Origin: Duganella sp. SG902
GTDB lineage: Bacteria > Pseudomonadota > Gammaproteobacteria > Burkholderiales > Burkholderiaceae_D
Assembly (NCBI RefSeq): GCF_013376005.1
Contig: NZ_JABMJK010000023.1
Location: 1-64,000, forward strand
Direction: 5' to 3'
Length of the DNA: 64,000 nucleotides
The notes beneath the pieces were generated by a model, which worked only from the letters and a program-made list of their open reading frames with translations, was not told the DNA's origin and did no database searches. Numbering within the stretch: the first letter of the stretch is position 1; every line of letters begins with the position of its first letter. Positions 11,596 through 19,199 of this stretch are shown piece after piece. Made by a program: the position numbers and the translations under genes.

Positions 11596-11856
11596 ATGAG
11601 CCAGCCCAACAAACCTAGCGAAAAAGGCTTCAAACCCGGCGCCAACATGCCGCACAAGGGCTACGATCCCAAGCAGCACGGCATGTCCGAAAGCGGCAAT
11701 CACGCCAGCGGCGACCCGGCCAACGACACGCCGACCGGCAACCAGCAAAGCGCCGCCTCGGTGGCCAAGTCGGTGACGCACCGCGACCGCCAGGCCGGCG
11801 CGCGCGGCGACGACTACAGCGACACCAATCGCAACAGCGACAAAGACAAACGCTGA
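11596..11856 (+). CDS. Small hydrophilic, probably disordered protein
   Basis: An 86-residue protein preceded by AAAGGAGA, with start MSQPNKPSEKGFKPG. It is rich in Asn, Ser, Gly, Asp and Lys, with no hydrophobic stretch and ends DDYSDTNRNSDKDKR. Composition resembles small hydrophilic stress proteins, but I recognise no family. The 147-bp gap before it contains no clear promoter apart from a TTGACA at 11473. Coding status rests on the good ribosome site and consistent codon use. Confidence 0.6.
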   Translation: MSQPNKPSEKGFKPGANMPHKGYDPKQHGMSESGNHASGDPANDTPTGNQQSAASVAKSVTHRDRQAGARGDDYSDTNRNSDKDKR

Positions 11857-11858
11857 TT

Positions 11859-11901
11859 CCAGTTTACTGGACATGGATTTCCTGTAAAATGGAAATCCAT
11901 G
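11859..11901. promoter_or_regulatory. Probable autoregulatory operator of the XRE-cupin gene
   Basis: CATGGATTTCC (11872-11882) and GGAAATCCATG (11891-11901) form a perfect 11-bp inverted repeat around TGTAAAAT. The right arm includes the start codon of the XRE-cupin regulator. A second small repeat CCAG-TTTA-CTGG (11859-11870) is adjacent. A repressor bound here would block initiation of its own gene. Confidence 0.6.
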
Positions 11902-12483
11902 GACATCAACCTTTTAATCGCCCGCCGCGTGCGGGAATTGCGGGACGGCCAGAGCCTCTCGCTGGACGCGCTGGCCACGCGCAGTGGCGTCAGCCGCTCC
12001 AACATCTCGCTGATCGAACGCGGCGAGAGCAGCCCCACGGCGGCCGTGCTGGACAAGCTGGCCAGCGCGCTGGGCGTGGCACTGGCCGCGCTGTTCGAGG
12101 ACAAGGGCGCGCCGGACGAGGCGCCGTCGCCGGTGGCGCGCGTGGCCGAGCAACCGGTATGGACCGATCCAGGCTCCGGCTACATGCGCCGCAGCCTGTC
12201 GCCGGCCGCGCCCTCGCCGCTGCAACTGGTGGACGTGGTGTTCCCGGCCGGGCAGCGCGTGGCCTACGACAGCGTGCCGCACAACGCCGATATCCACCAG
12301 CAGGTGTGGATGATCGAGGGGGCGATGGAGATCAGCGTCGGCGCGCGGCAATGGCGGCTGGAGGCCGGCGACACGCTGGCCATGCGGCTCGACCGCCACA
12401 TCGTCTACCACAACCCCACCCGCAAGCAGGCGCGCTATCTGGTCGCCCTGACCTCGCAACCCAGCGGCAGAAGAACCTCATGA
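11899..12483 (+). CDS. XRE-family regulator with C-terminal cupin domain
   Basis: A 194-residue protein. Residues 5-62 are a lambda-repressor-like helix-turn-helix (LDALATRSGVSRSNISLIERGESSPT). Residues about 105-185 form a cupin sensor domain (HQQVWMIEGAMEISVGARQWRLEAGDTLAM). This architecture is known for regulators such as PuuR and SutR that sense small metabolites. It overlaps the following acetyltransferase gene by four bases (ATGA at 12480-12483), so the two are likely coupled and the acetyltransferase may act on, or control the level of, the sensed compound. The start codon lies inside a perfect palindrome, consistent with autoregulation. Confidence 0.88.
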   Translation: MDINLLIARRVRELRDGQSLSLDALATRSGVSRSNISLIERGESSPTAAVLDKLASALGVALAALFEDKGAPDEAPSPVARVAEQPVWTDPGSGYMRRSLSPAAPSPLQLVDVVFPAGQRVAYDSVPHNADIHQQVWMIEGAMEISVGARQWRLEAGDTLAMRLDRHIVYHNPTRKQARYLVALTSQPSGRRTS

Positions 12484-13037
12484 ACATTCACGCCACGGAC
12501 ACCATTACGGTGCGCCGCGTCAGCGCCGGCGAAGCGCGCGAACACGCCGCGCCGCTGGCCGAGGCCCTGGCCGATGTGCTGATCGACTGCGTGGAAGGCG
12601 GGGCCTCGGTCAGCTTCATGCTGCCGCTGCCGCGCGCCAGGGCGCTGGCGTTCTGGCACGGCGTGCTGGAAGACGTGGCGCGTCAGGAACGCGTACTGCT
12701 GGTGGCACAAACCACGGCGGGCTGCATCATCGGCACCGTGCAGTTGATCACCGCCCTGCCCGACAACCAGCCGCACCGCGCGGACGTGGCCAAGATGCTG
12801 GTGCACCGCGACGCGCGCCGCCGTGGCGTCGCCGCGCAACTGCTGGCCGCCGTCGACCAGGCCGCGCGCGAGGAAGCTAAAAGCGTGCTGGTATTGGACA
12901 CCGTCACCGGCGGCGACGCCGAGCGCCTGTACCAACGCGCCGGCTGGCAGGCCGTCGGCAGCGTGCCGAATTACGCCCTGATGCCGGACGGCGCGTACTG
13001 TGGCACCACCTTCTTCCACAAGCAGCTTGCGGTGTAA
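12480..13037 (+). CDS. GNAT-family N-acetyltransferase
   Basis: A 185-residue protein. The acetyl-CoA site is seen as VAKMLVHRDARRRGVAAQLL (about 104-122; the R-R-G-V-A turn), preceded by a beta strand IIGTVQLITA and followed by SVLVLDTVTGGDAERLYQRAGW (about 140-160), the usual C-terminal GNAT motif. Size fits single-domain GNAT enzymes. It shares an operon with the XRE-cupin regulator and starts in that gene's stop codon. Some relatives give resistance to small toxins by acetylation, but the substrate here is unknown. Confidence 0.85.
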   Translation: MNIHATDTITVRRVSAGEAREHAAPLAEALADVLIDCVEGGASVSFMLPLPRARALAFWHGVLEDVARQERVLLVAQTTAGCIIGTVQLITALPDNQPHRADVAKMLVHRDARRRGVAAQLLAAVDQAAREEAKSVLVLDTVTGGDAERLYQRAGWQAVGSVPNYALMPDGAYCGTTFFHKQLAV

Positions 13038-13045
13038 AATGCGCC

Positions 13046-13687
13046 ATGGCCCGAACACCAAAAGAACACCGCGCCTGGGTGCGCATGCCGTCCGGACGCC
13101 GGCTGGATCTGCTCGACCCCACGCCGTTTGACTGGGACGACAGCGACCTCGCGCTGGGCCTGGCGCGCACCTATCGCTGGGGCGGACATTCGGCCTGGCC
13201 GCTGCCGTTGTCGGTGGCGCAGCACTCGCTGACGGTGATGCACGTCCGCGCCTCGGCATGCGCGGCGATGGACCTGCAACTGTCGCCCGTGTCCGCACTG
13301 CGCGAGCTGCTGCACGATGCCGAGGAGGGCCTGCTGGGTTTCGATTGCGTCTCGCCGCTAAAGCCTTTCATGGGCGAGGCCTTCAAGACCTTGACGCTGA
13401 AACTGGAAGCGGCCGTGTTCCTGCGCTATGGCCTGCCGCGCTGGACCGCCAAGGAGCACGCGGCCCACAAACTGGCCGACCGCCTGGCCGCCGCCAGCGA
13501 GGCGGTGCACGTCGCCGGCTGGTCCGCGCAGGAAGTCCAGCAAACCCTGAAGATCAACGTGCCGCCGCTGAGCGACGATCCGCTGCACGCCATCTACGGC
13601 GGCACGCCGTGGGAGCCCTGGCCCCCCGCCCTCGCCGCCGAGCGCTTCCTCGCCGAACTCACACGCCTCAAACAACTCAGCGCCTGA
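13046..13687 (+). CDS. HD-domain phosphohydrolase
   Basis: A 213-residue protein of the HD superfamily. His60 (in SVAQHSLTV), His90-Asp91 (in RELLHDAEEGLLGFD) and Glu94 form the metal-binding and catalytic pattern, and KLADRLAAASEAVHVAG supplies a later Asp. The fold resembles YfbR-type 5'-deoxynucleotidases and other HD hydrolases acting on nucleotides. It starts 8 bp after the acetyltransferase stop and is probably cotranscribed with it, with no strong ribosome site. It converges on the ExbBD-linked operon. Substrate is not certain. Confidence 0.8.
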   Translation: MARTPKEHRAWVRMPSGRRLDLLDPTPFDWDDSDLALGLARTYRWGGHSAWPLPLSVAQHSLTVMHVRASACAAMDLQLSPVSALRELLHDAEEGLLGFDCVSPLKPFMGEAFKTLTLKLEAAVFLRYGLPRWTAKEHAAHKLADRLAAASEAVHVAGWSAQEVQQTLKINVPPLSDDPLHAIYGGTPWEPWPPALAAERFLAELTRLKQLSA

Positions 13688-13702
13688 AAACCTTCAACGC
13701 GC

Positions 13703-15082
13703 TTATTTGGTCAACACCAATGAGAAGAACGTACGCGAGGGACCGTTGGCCAGTTTGAAAAATATCTTGTTGCGGCCTTGCTTGAAGCGCACTTTGCGTT
13801 TTCCCTCGGTCATATTGAAATCACGGGCGTAGGTATTCCGCGTGTCGTACAGATCTCGCCAGAACGAGGTTTTGTTGATGTTGCCACCCACCCAAACCTG
13901 CTCGTCGTTGAGCCACACCTGGGCGTCGTCATCCGCGCCGATCCACATCGTCAGCACCTGCTCGCGGTCCATCATGAGTTCGGTGTAGCCGTAGTACACG
14001 GCGTCCTCGGCAAAATCGGGCGGCACCAGCGGATAGCTGTCGGCGTTGAGGTAGCGCCACTTCACCACACGGTCGTCCTTGCCCCGATAGGCGGCGTCCA
14101 ACACCACGCCATCTTCGGGCGGATAGCGGTAATTGGAAAATAGTTCGCTGCCGTGTTTTCCCTCGAATGGTCCGATCAGATACCAGCTGTTGACGTACAC
14201 GCGGTTGGCAAACTCACCGCCACGGCCCAGCATGCGACCGGCGCCTTTGTGCATGGTACGGGCATCGACCAACGGGATTTGTCCCACGCCCGGCTTGAAG
14301 ATTCGCTCGCCGTTGCGGTAATAGTGTTGGGAAACGTCCTTTGGCAGCGCGAGGTCGCGATTGATAAATTTGGCGATCCTTTCGACGGTCGCGCCCTCGT
14401 CGCGGCCAGGGGTAAGGCTGATGGCGCCATCTTTGGCCTCGTCGCCGCTGGCGCCGCTTCGGACCGCCTTCTCATGTTGACCGCCGCCGTATGTGCTGCC
14501 CGAGCTGCTATCCGGCGGCTGTACCGCCACACCGTTCACACGCCGCAGCAGATCTTGCTGCCGTTGCAGCAGCGATGCGCGTGCCCGACGTTCAAGCTGT
14601 TCGATCTCCGCCGCCAGCTGTTCCGGCGCCGCGCCCTTCGCTGGCGCCGGGGGCGGGGCCGGCGTATCAAGTTGCTCCAGCGCCTGCTCCTTCGGAATGC
14701 TTTCAATGCGCGCGAGCTCCTCGGCCTTGAGCCGCTTTTCCACCTCCGCTATCGAGGTCGATAACTGCCTGGCCTCCTCCAGCAATTCGGCCGGCGCCTT
14801 CGGTAGCGAGGTGGCGCTAAAATTCGTCTGGTCCTGACTGGTGCGATCACTCTGCTCCAGCAAATCGCGGATCTGTTTCATATCCAGCACACGCTTTTCC
14901 ATGCCTGACTGCTTCGTTAATTCAACGCCGGCGCGCACCAGCTCCTGTTGCCGCGCCAGCTCGACCCGATAGGAACCAAAGTAGTAAAGCAGCGCAATCA
15001 ACACCGCATGCAGCGCCAGCGACACCGTGGTGAAGAGGTGGCGGCGCAGCGGCCCCAGTGCATCAACGAAGGCGGACATCAT
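13703..15082 (-). CDS. TonB/TolA-like anchored protein with C-terminal beta-rich domain
   Basis: A 459-residue protein I cannot assign to a named family. Residues 16-36 form one membrane segment in which Ser21 and His25 keep the S-x3-H spacing that TonB and TolA need for energy transfer from ExbB/D or TolQ/R. A charged coiled coil follows (about 38-185, with a Pro-rich break PAPPPAPAKG near 141-150). Residues about 290-459 look like an all-beta binding domain (VNSWYLIGPFEGKHG, MWIGADDDAQVWLNDEQVWVGG, ending FFSLVLTK), reminiscent of carbohydrate-binding jelly rolls. It lacks a TonB C-terminal domain. It overlaps the ExbD-like gene by four bases. Inference: an energised periplasmic protein of a third type. 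Confidence 0.7.
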   Translation of the reverse strand: MMSAFVDALGPLRRHLFTTVSLALHAVLIALLYYFGSYRVELARQQELVRAGVELTKQSGMEKRVLDMKQIRDLLEQSDRTSQDQTNFSATSLPKAPAELLEEARQLSTSIAEVEKRLKAEELARIESIPKEQALEQLDTPAPPPAPAKGAAPEQLAAEIEQLERRARASLLQRQQDLLRRVNGVAVQPPDSSSGSTYGGGQHEKAVRSGASGDEAKDGAISLTPGRDEGATVERIAKFINRDLALPKDVSQHYYRNGERIFKPGVGQIPLVDARTMHKGAGRMLGRGGEFANRVYVNSWYLIGPFEGKHGSELFSNYRYPPEDGVVLDAAYRGKDDRVVKWRYLNADSYPLVPPDFAEDAVYYGYTELMMDREQVLTMWIGADDDAQVWLNDEQVWVGGNINKTSFWRDLYDTRNTYARDFNMTEGKRKVRFKQGRNKIFFKLANGPSRTFFSLVLTK

Positions 15083-15507
15083 TGCGCGCTACGCGTGTGC
15101 ATGGAGATGTTGGTCAACCGCTCGAACTGACACAAATCCAGCACGTGCACGATGTCCTGATACTTGGCCAACTGATCGCCATCAATCCGCACACTACGGG
15201 CGGGATTGGCGGCCGCCTCCTGCTTGAGGCGGCCATGGAGGACCTGGGTCGACACCGGCTCACCATCGAGAAACAGCTTGCCGTTCTGGTCTACGCCGAT
15301 CACCAGCGGCGACGGCGCGGCCTCGTTCGCCTCAAGACTCACCTGGGAAACGGGCAAGGACACCGGCAGTTCGATCTGCTTTTTCACATTGCTTGGCTGT
15401 TTGAACGAGGTCGCCACCATGAAGAACATCAGCAGGAAGAAAATGCAGTCGATCAGCGCGATCAGACCGATTTCCGGCTGTTCCTCTTCGCCCAGATTAA
15501 TGCGCAT
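15079..15507 (-). CDS. ExbD/TolR-family proton-channel subunit
   Basis: A 142-residue protein with one N-terminal membrane segment, PEIGLIALIDCIFFLLMFFMV, in which Asp20 matches the proton-carrying Asp of ExbD and TolR. The periplasmic part has the usual ExbD pattern LVIGVDQNGKLFLDGEPVS and a C-terminal LAKYQDIVHVLDLCQFERLTNIS. With the ExbB-like gene just upstream (11-bp overlap) it should form a proton channel that drives a third membrane-anchored protein, which here is encoded next (4-bp overlap). Confidence 0.9.
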   Translation of the reverse strand: MRINLGEEEQPEIGLIALIDCIFFLLMFFMVATSFKQPSNVKKQIELPVSLPVSQVSLEANEAAPSPLVIGVDQNGKLFLDGEPVSTQVLHGRLKQEAAANPARSVRIDGDQLAKYQDIVHVLDLCQFERLTNISMHTRSAQ

Positions 15508-16228
15508 GGGACACCACCTGCAAATGCTGCGCCGACGCGTCTTTCCCCAGGAACCACTCGTTGATCAGGCCGTTGATCTTTTTTTCCAGCGTCAGCCCGA
15601 AGAACGCCTGGCGATTTTTGAAAAAATGGTGCATGGCCAAGGCCGGCAGCGCGACGCACAGGCCGCAAGCGGTGTTGATCAACGCCTTCGATATGCCGCC
15701 CGCCAGCAAGGCCGGGTTTCCCATGCCTTCGGAGAAGGCAATCACATGAAAGGCTTCAATCATGCCGACCACGGTGCCAAGCAAGCCGACAATCGGCGCC
15801 ACCGTCGCCACGATCGCCAATGCATAGGCTTTCTGCTGATGGTGGCGTAATTCAATCGAGGCGAGGTCGCCGGCGCCACTGCTGACGACCGCGTAGCCAT
15901 GGTGCCGGTGCGTGACAACGTAGGCGATGACGCGGGCCAGCGTGCTGTCCTGCTCCGACAACAATTGTTGCAGCTTGGAGAATTCCTGCGCCGTCCACAG
16001 CGGTTTGATGCGCTCGATCAGCCCATCGGGCACAATGTGCCGGGCGCGGAAATTGACCAGGCGCTCGATGGTGACGGCGAGGAACAGAATCGACAGGCCG
16101 AGCGTCAACAGGATGGCGCCGCCGCCATCGGCGACCTGTTCGACAATGTTGAAGTCGGCCCCCAGCGCGGCGTGGTGGACGGCGAAGAGAGCCAACGGCG
16201 CGGCAATGGCTTTACTCAAACGAATCAT
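15497..16228 (-). CDS. MotA/TolQ/ExbB-family proton-channel subunit
   Basis: A 243-residue inner-membrane protein. It begins with a possible signal-like segment (MIRLSKAIAAPLALFAVHHAALGA), then a membrane segment near 35-55, and the hallmark third and fourth helices ALAIVATVAPIVGLLGTVVGMIEAFHVIAF (GLLGTVVGM motif) and ISKALINTACGLCVALPALAMHHFF. These motifs line the proton path in ExbB and TolQ. Start 16228 has GGAGCAC upstream; an upstream ATG at 16276 is not needed. First gene of a three-gene operon with the ExbD-like protein and the TonB/TolA-like protein. Confidence 0.9.
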   Translation of the reverse strand: MIRLSKAIAAPLALFAVHHAALGADFNIVEQVADGGGAILLTLGLSILFLAVTIERLVNFRARHIVPDGLIERIKPLWTAQEFSKLQQLLSEQDSTLARVIAYVVTHRHHGYAVVSSGAGDLASIELRHHQQKAYALAIVATVAPIVGLLGTVVGMIEAFHVIAFSEGMGNPALLAGGISKALINTACGLCVALPALAMHHFFKNRQAFFGLTLEKKINGLINEWFLGKDASAQHLQVVSHAH

Positions 16229-16444
16229 GTGTGCTCCTTGGGATGATGGTATTCCCTGGTGCAAGCCCCGTGCCATGCCGCTGGAAACTGTACAAAACCC
16301 TATAAATCAAGCACCTGGGCCGGACAGCCCGGCAGCCCTCCGCGCTTTGCACTGCCCGCCTCCGCCCACCTCCGTCCGGAAACGGACACGCGGTTCAGAT
16401 GGTGATGCCGCTAAGTTAAGCCTTTTTTGACCGCAAACTGATGA

Positions 16445-16516
16445 TTTCAAAGCGCCTTATACCTTCGTATAACTATACGGAACGGGCAAGGTTGACGAGA
16501 ATGGGTTCATCAACCT
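16445..16516 (+). promoter_or_regulatory. Candidate promoter and operators before orphan LuxR regulator
   Basis: TTTCAA (16445-16450), 17 bp, TATAAC (16468-16473) could be a sigma-70 promoter. TTATAC-CTTC-GTATAA (16457-16472) and the overlapping GTATA-AC-TATAC (16467-16478) are palindromes across the -10. A further repeat AGGTTGA (16489-16495) / TCAACCT (16510-16516) lies in the leader. The rest of the 304-bp gap from 16229, which also holds the upstream region of the ExbB operon, shows nothing recognisable. Confidence 0.4.
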
Positions 16517-16532
16517 CATCTGGAGCCCGACC

Positions 16533-17156
16533 ATGAATACCGCATCCGTCGTTATTGCCGATGTCCACCCGCTGATCCGCGCCGGCATGGCTGCTTTGAT
16601 CGAGTCCGATGGCAAGTTCACGTTGCTGGGCCAGGCCAGCAACGGCAGCCAGGCCGTGGAGATGTGCGAGCGCCTGCAGCCCGACTTGCTGTTGATGGAC
16701 CTGAACATGCCCGACTGCGACGGCGTGGAAGCCCTCGGCCGCATCCGCGCCCACCATCCTGACGCCAAGATCATCATCCTCAGCGGCCACGACGGCGAGG
16801 ACGACGCCGACCGCAGCATGCGCGCCGGCGCCCACGCCTACATGCTGAAGAACGCCCCGCTGGACGATCTGATGACCTGCATCCACGCCGTGCTGCAAGG
16901 CCGCAAGTTCATGATGCCGGAGCTGGCGCTCAAGCTGGCCAGCCGCATCCACGGCAACCAGCTGACGCCGCGCGAGCGCGACATCCTCGGCCACTTGGCC
17001 AGCGGCATGAGCAACAAGGTGATCGCGCGCGCGGCCGGCATCGGCGTCGGCACCGTCAAGTTCCACGTCAAGAGCATCATGTCCAAGCTCAACGTGTGCA
17101 CCCGCACCGAAGCCGCCATGGTGGCCGCCCGGCGCGGGCTGGTGCACCTGAACTAG
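16533..17156 (+). CDS. Orphan LuxR/NarL-family response regulator
   Basis: A 207-residue protein: receiver domain (1-120) with phospho-acceptor Asp56 in LLLMDLNMPDCDG, then a LuxR helix-turn-helix (about 143-205; LTPRERDILGHLASGMSNKVIARAAGIGVGTVKFHVKSI). The acidic pair that binds Mg is reduced: Asp10 is followed by Val11 (ADVHPL), whereas the paralogue at 19898 has Asp-Asp. No kinase gene is adjacent; the nearest is the soluble kinase at 19200. Strong similarity in the output domain to that paralogue suggests overlapping DNA targets. Confidence 0.9.
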   Translation: MNTASVVIADVHPLIRAGMAALIESDGKFTLLGQASNGSQAVEMCERLQPDLLLMDLNMPDCDGVEALGRIRAHHPDAKIIILSGHDGEDDADRSMRAGAHAYMLKNAPLDDLMTCIHAVLQGRKFMMPELALKLASRIHGNQLTPRERDILGHLASGMSNKVIARAAGIGVGTVKFHVKSIMSKLNVCTRTEAAMVAARRGLVHLN

Positions 17157-17231
17157 CGGGCCTATCCTAAGGCGGGGGCGCGCGCCAGCGCCTTCCGCTA
17201 CCATCGGCGCTTCCGTACCACGAGGATCGCC

Positions 17232-18164
17232 ATGAATCATCTGAACAAGCTTCTGCTGGCCTGCGCCCTGGCCATGCCCCTGGCCCACGCCGCCGCGCCG
17301 ATGGCGCACACGCAGGCACCCGGCTATTACCGCATCATGCTGGACCGGTTTGAAGTCACGGCGTTGTCGGACGGCACCCATCCGTTCCCGGTCGACACGG
17401 TGATGACCAACATCAGCCCACGGCAGGCGCTGCAAGACCTTGCCGACGCCGACCTCAAGCTACCGCTGCAAGGCTCGATCAACGCCTTCCTGATCAACAC
17501 CGGCGACAAGCTGATCCTGATCGACACTGGCGCCGGCGCCTTGTATGGCGACTGCTGCGGCAAGCTGGTCGCGCACCTGCGCGCGGCCGGCTACCAGCCC
17601 GGGCAAGTCGACGAGATCTACATCACCCACCTGCACAAGGACCACGCCGGCGGCATCCCGGCCTTCCCCAACGCCGTGCTGCGCGTCTCGCAAGCCGAGG
17701 CCGACTACTGGCTGACGCCGGCCAACAAGGCCAAGGCGCCCGCCTTCCTGTCGACCTTCTTCGACGCCGCCCAGGCCGCCGTGGCGCCGTACCAGGCCTC
17801 GGGCCGCTTCCAGCCCTACCAGGACTTCGGCCCGCTGGAGGCCGGCATCACCGCGCTGCCCGCGCCCGGCCATACACCCGGCCACGCGGCCTATCTGATC
17901 GCCGACAAGCTGCTGCTGTGGGGCGACATCGTCCACGTCGCGCCGATCCAGCTGCCGCATCCGGACGCCACCGTGAAGTACGACAGCAGCGAGTCCACCG
18001 CCCAGGCCACGCGCGCCAGCCTGCTGCGGCAGGCGGCCGAAAAACACTGGATCATCGGCGCCGCCCACATCGCCTTCCCCGGCCTCGGCCACCTTCGGCG
18101 CTGGCGTGGCGAGTATCAATGGCTGCCGCTTAACTACGACGAGGCACCGGCGGCTCAGCCCTAA
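17232..18164 (+). CDS. Secreted metallo-beta-lactamase-fold hydrolase
   Basis: A 310-residue protein with an N-terminal signal peptide (MNHLNKLLLACALAMPLAHA). The MBL-fold zinc motif ITHLHKDHAGGIPAF is near residue 132, PAPGHTPGHAAYL near 212 gives a further His ligand, and LLLWGDIVHV near 228 gives the bridging Asp. The layout resembles AhlD/AiiA-like lactonases and methyl parathion hydrolase-type MBL proteins, many of which cleave lactones or esters. Periplasmic or extracellular action is expected. It stands between a response regulator and an alpha/beta hydrolase, all in the same direction. Substrate unknown; a quorum-quenching role is possible but unproven. Confidence 0.87.
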   Translation: MNHLNKLLLACALAMPLAHAAAPMAHTQAPGYYRIMLDRFEVTALSDGTHPFPVDTVMTNISPRQALQDLADADLKLPLQGSINAFLINTGDKLILIDTGAGALYGDCCGKLVAHLRAAGYQPGQVDEIYITHLHKDHAGGIPAFPNAVLRVSQAEADYWLTPANKAKAPAFLSTFFDAAQAAVAPYQASGRFQPYQDFGPLEAGITALPAPGHTPGHAAYLIADKLLLWGDIVHVAPIQLPHPDATVKYDSSESTAQATRASLLRQAAEKHWIIGAAHIAFPGLGHLRRWRGEYQWLPLNYDEAPAAQP

Positions 18165-18254
18165 GTCGGAACCAGACTTTTGGCAGGGGTGTTTCAAGCG
18201 CGCGCTGCTTACACTGCACTTCGCAGTTCTTAATCACTCACACAGGAGCACCTT

Positions 18255-19100
18255 ATGCCGAACAGCAAACTGGCCGTAGACCACGTCATCACCGAGGATG
18301 GCACCCGCATTCACTTCAAGGACTGGGGCAGCGGCCCGGCCGTGGTGTTCAGCCACGGCTGGCCGCTGCAGGGCGACGCCTGGGAAGACCAGATGATCTT
18401 CCTGGCCAGCCACGGCTACCGCGTGATCGCCCACGACCGCCGCGGCCACGGCCTGTCCAGCAAGCCGTGGAACGGCAACGACATGGACACCTACGCCGAC
18501 GACCTGGCCACCCTGCTCAACGCGCTGGACATCAAGGACGCCACGCTGGTCGGCCACTCCACCGGCGGCGGCGAGGTGGCGCGCTACATCGGCCGTCACG
18601 GCAGCGCGCGCGTGAAGAAGGCGGTGCTGGTGGGCGCGGTGCCGCCGCAAATGGTGGTGTCGGCCATCAATCCGGACGGCTTGCCGATGTCGGTGTTCGA
18701 CGGCATCCGCGAAGGCGTGCTGAAGGACCGCTCACAATTCTTCAAGGACCTGACCATTCCGTTCTACGGCTACAACCGTCCGGGCGCCAAGGAATCGCAA
18801 GGTGTGCGCGATACCTTCTGGCTACAGGGCATGCAGTGCGGCATCAAGAACGCGTATGACTGCATCAAACAGTTCTCGGAAACCGACTTCACCGAGGACC
18901 TGAAGAAAATCGACGTGCCGACCCTGTTCATCCACGGCGACGACGACCAGATCGTGCCGATCGGCGCCGCCGCCAAGGCCGCCGTCAAGCTGGTGAAGAA
19001 CGCCAGCCTGCTGGTGTACGAAGGCGCGCCGCACGGCCTGCCGACCACCCACAAGGATAAATTGAACGCCGACCTGCTGGTGTTCATCCAGTCCAACTAA
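18255..19100 (+). CDS. Alpha/beta hydrolase, non-haem chloroperoxidase-like
   Basis: A 281-residue protein. The nucleophile elbow is GHSTGGGE with Ser102, the acid lies in HGDDDQIVP (Asp near 229-231) and the catalytic His260 is in GAPHGLP. FSHGWPL near 33-39 gives the oxyanion hole. This pattern is that of the cofactor-free chloroperoxidase/arylesterase group, which hydrolyse esters and can form peracids. A good ribosome site (AGGAGCACCTT) precedes the ATG. No signal peptide, so cytoplasmic. It is followed by a hairpin terminator. Confidence 0.9.
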   Translation: MPNSKLAVDHVITEDGTRIHFKDWGSGPAVVFSHGWPLQGDAWEDQMIFLASHGYRVIAHDRRGHGLSSKPWNGNDMDTYADDLATLLNALDIKDATLVGHSTGGGEVARYIGRHGSARVKKAVLVGAVPPQMVVSAINPDGLPMSVFDGIREGVLKDRSQFFKDLTIPFYGYNRPGAKESQGVRDTFWLQGMQCGIKNAYDCIKQFSETDFTEDLKKIDVPTLFIHGDDDQIVPIGAAAKAAVKLVKNASLLVYEGAPHGLPTTHKDKLNADLLVFIQSN

Positions 19101-19111
19101 CCCGATAGGGT

Positions 19112-19143
19112 AATCCGGCTACCGCAACTATGCCGGATTTTCC
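19112..19143 (+). terminator. Probable terminator after alpha/beta hydrolase
   Basis: AATCCGGC (19112-19119) pairs with GCCGGATT (19132-19139) across a 12-nt loop and is followed by a short T-run. GATAGGG (19104-19110) and CCCTATC (19151-19157) flank it as an outer inverted repeat. Confidence 0.55.
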
Positions 19144-19168
19144 CCGCTGGCCCTATCCTGCATGATGC

Positions 19169-19186
19169 GTGATGTCATAACATCAC
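19169..19186. promoter_or_regulatory. Inverted repeat upstream of kinase/regulator pair
   Basis: GTGATGT (19169-19175), CATA, ACATCAC (19180-19186) is a perfect repeat ending 13 bp before the kinase start. It is a candidate operator, perhaps for the response regulator encoded in this operon. Confidence 0.4.
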
Positions 19187-19199
19187 TGTGGATCGCAAC

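Noticed and set aside
13703..16228. Ordinary TonB or Tol-Pal system
   Set aside because: No TonB C-terminal domain, TolB, Pal or receptor gene is present, and the third protein ends in a different beta-rich domain.
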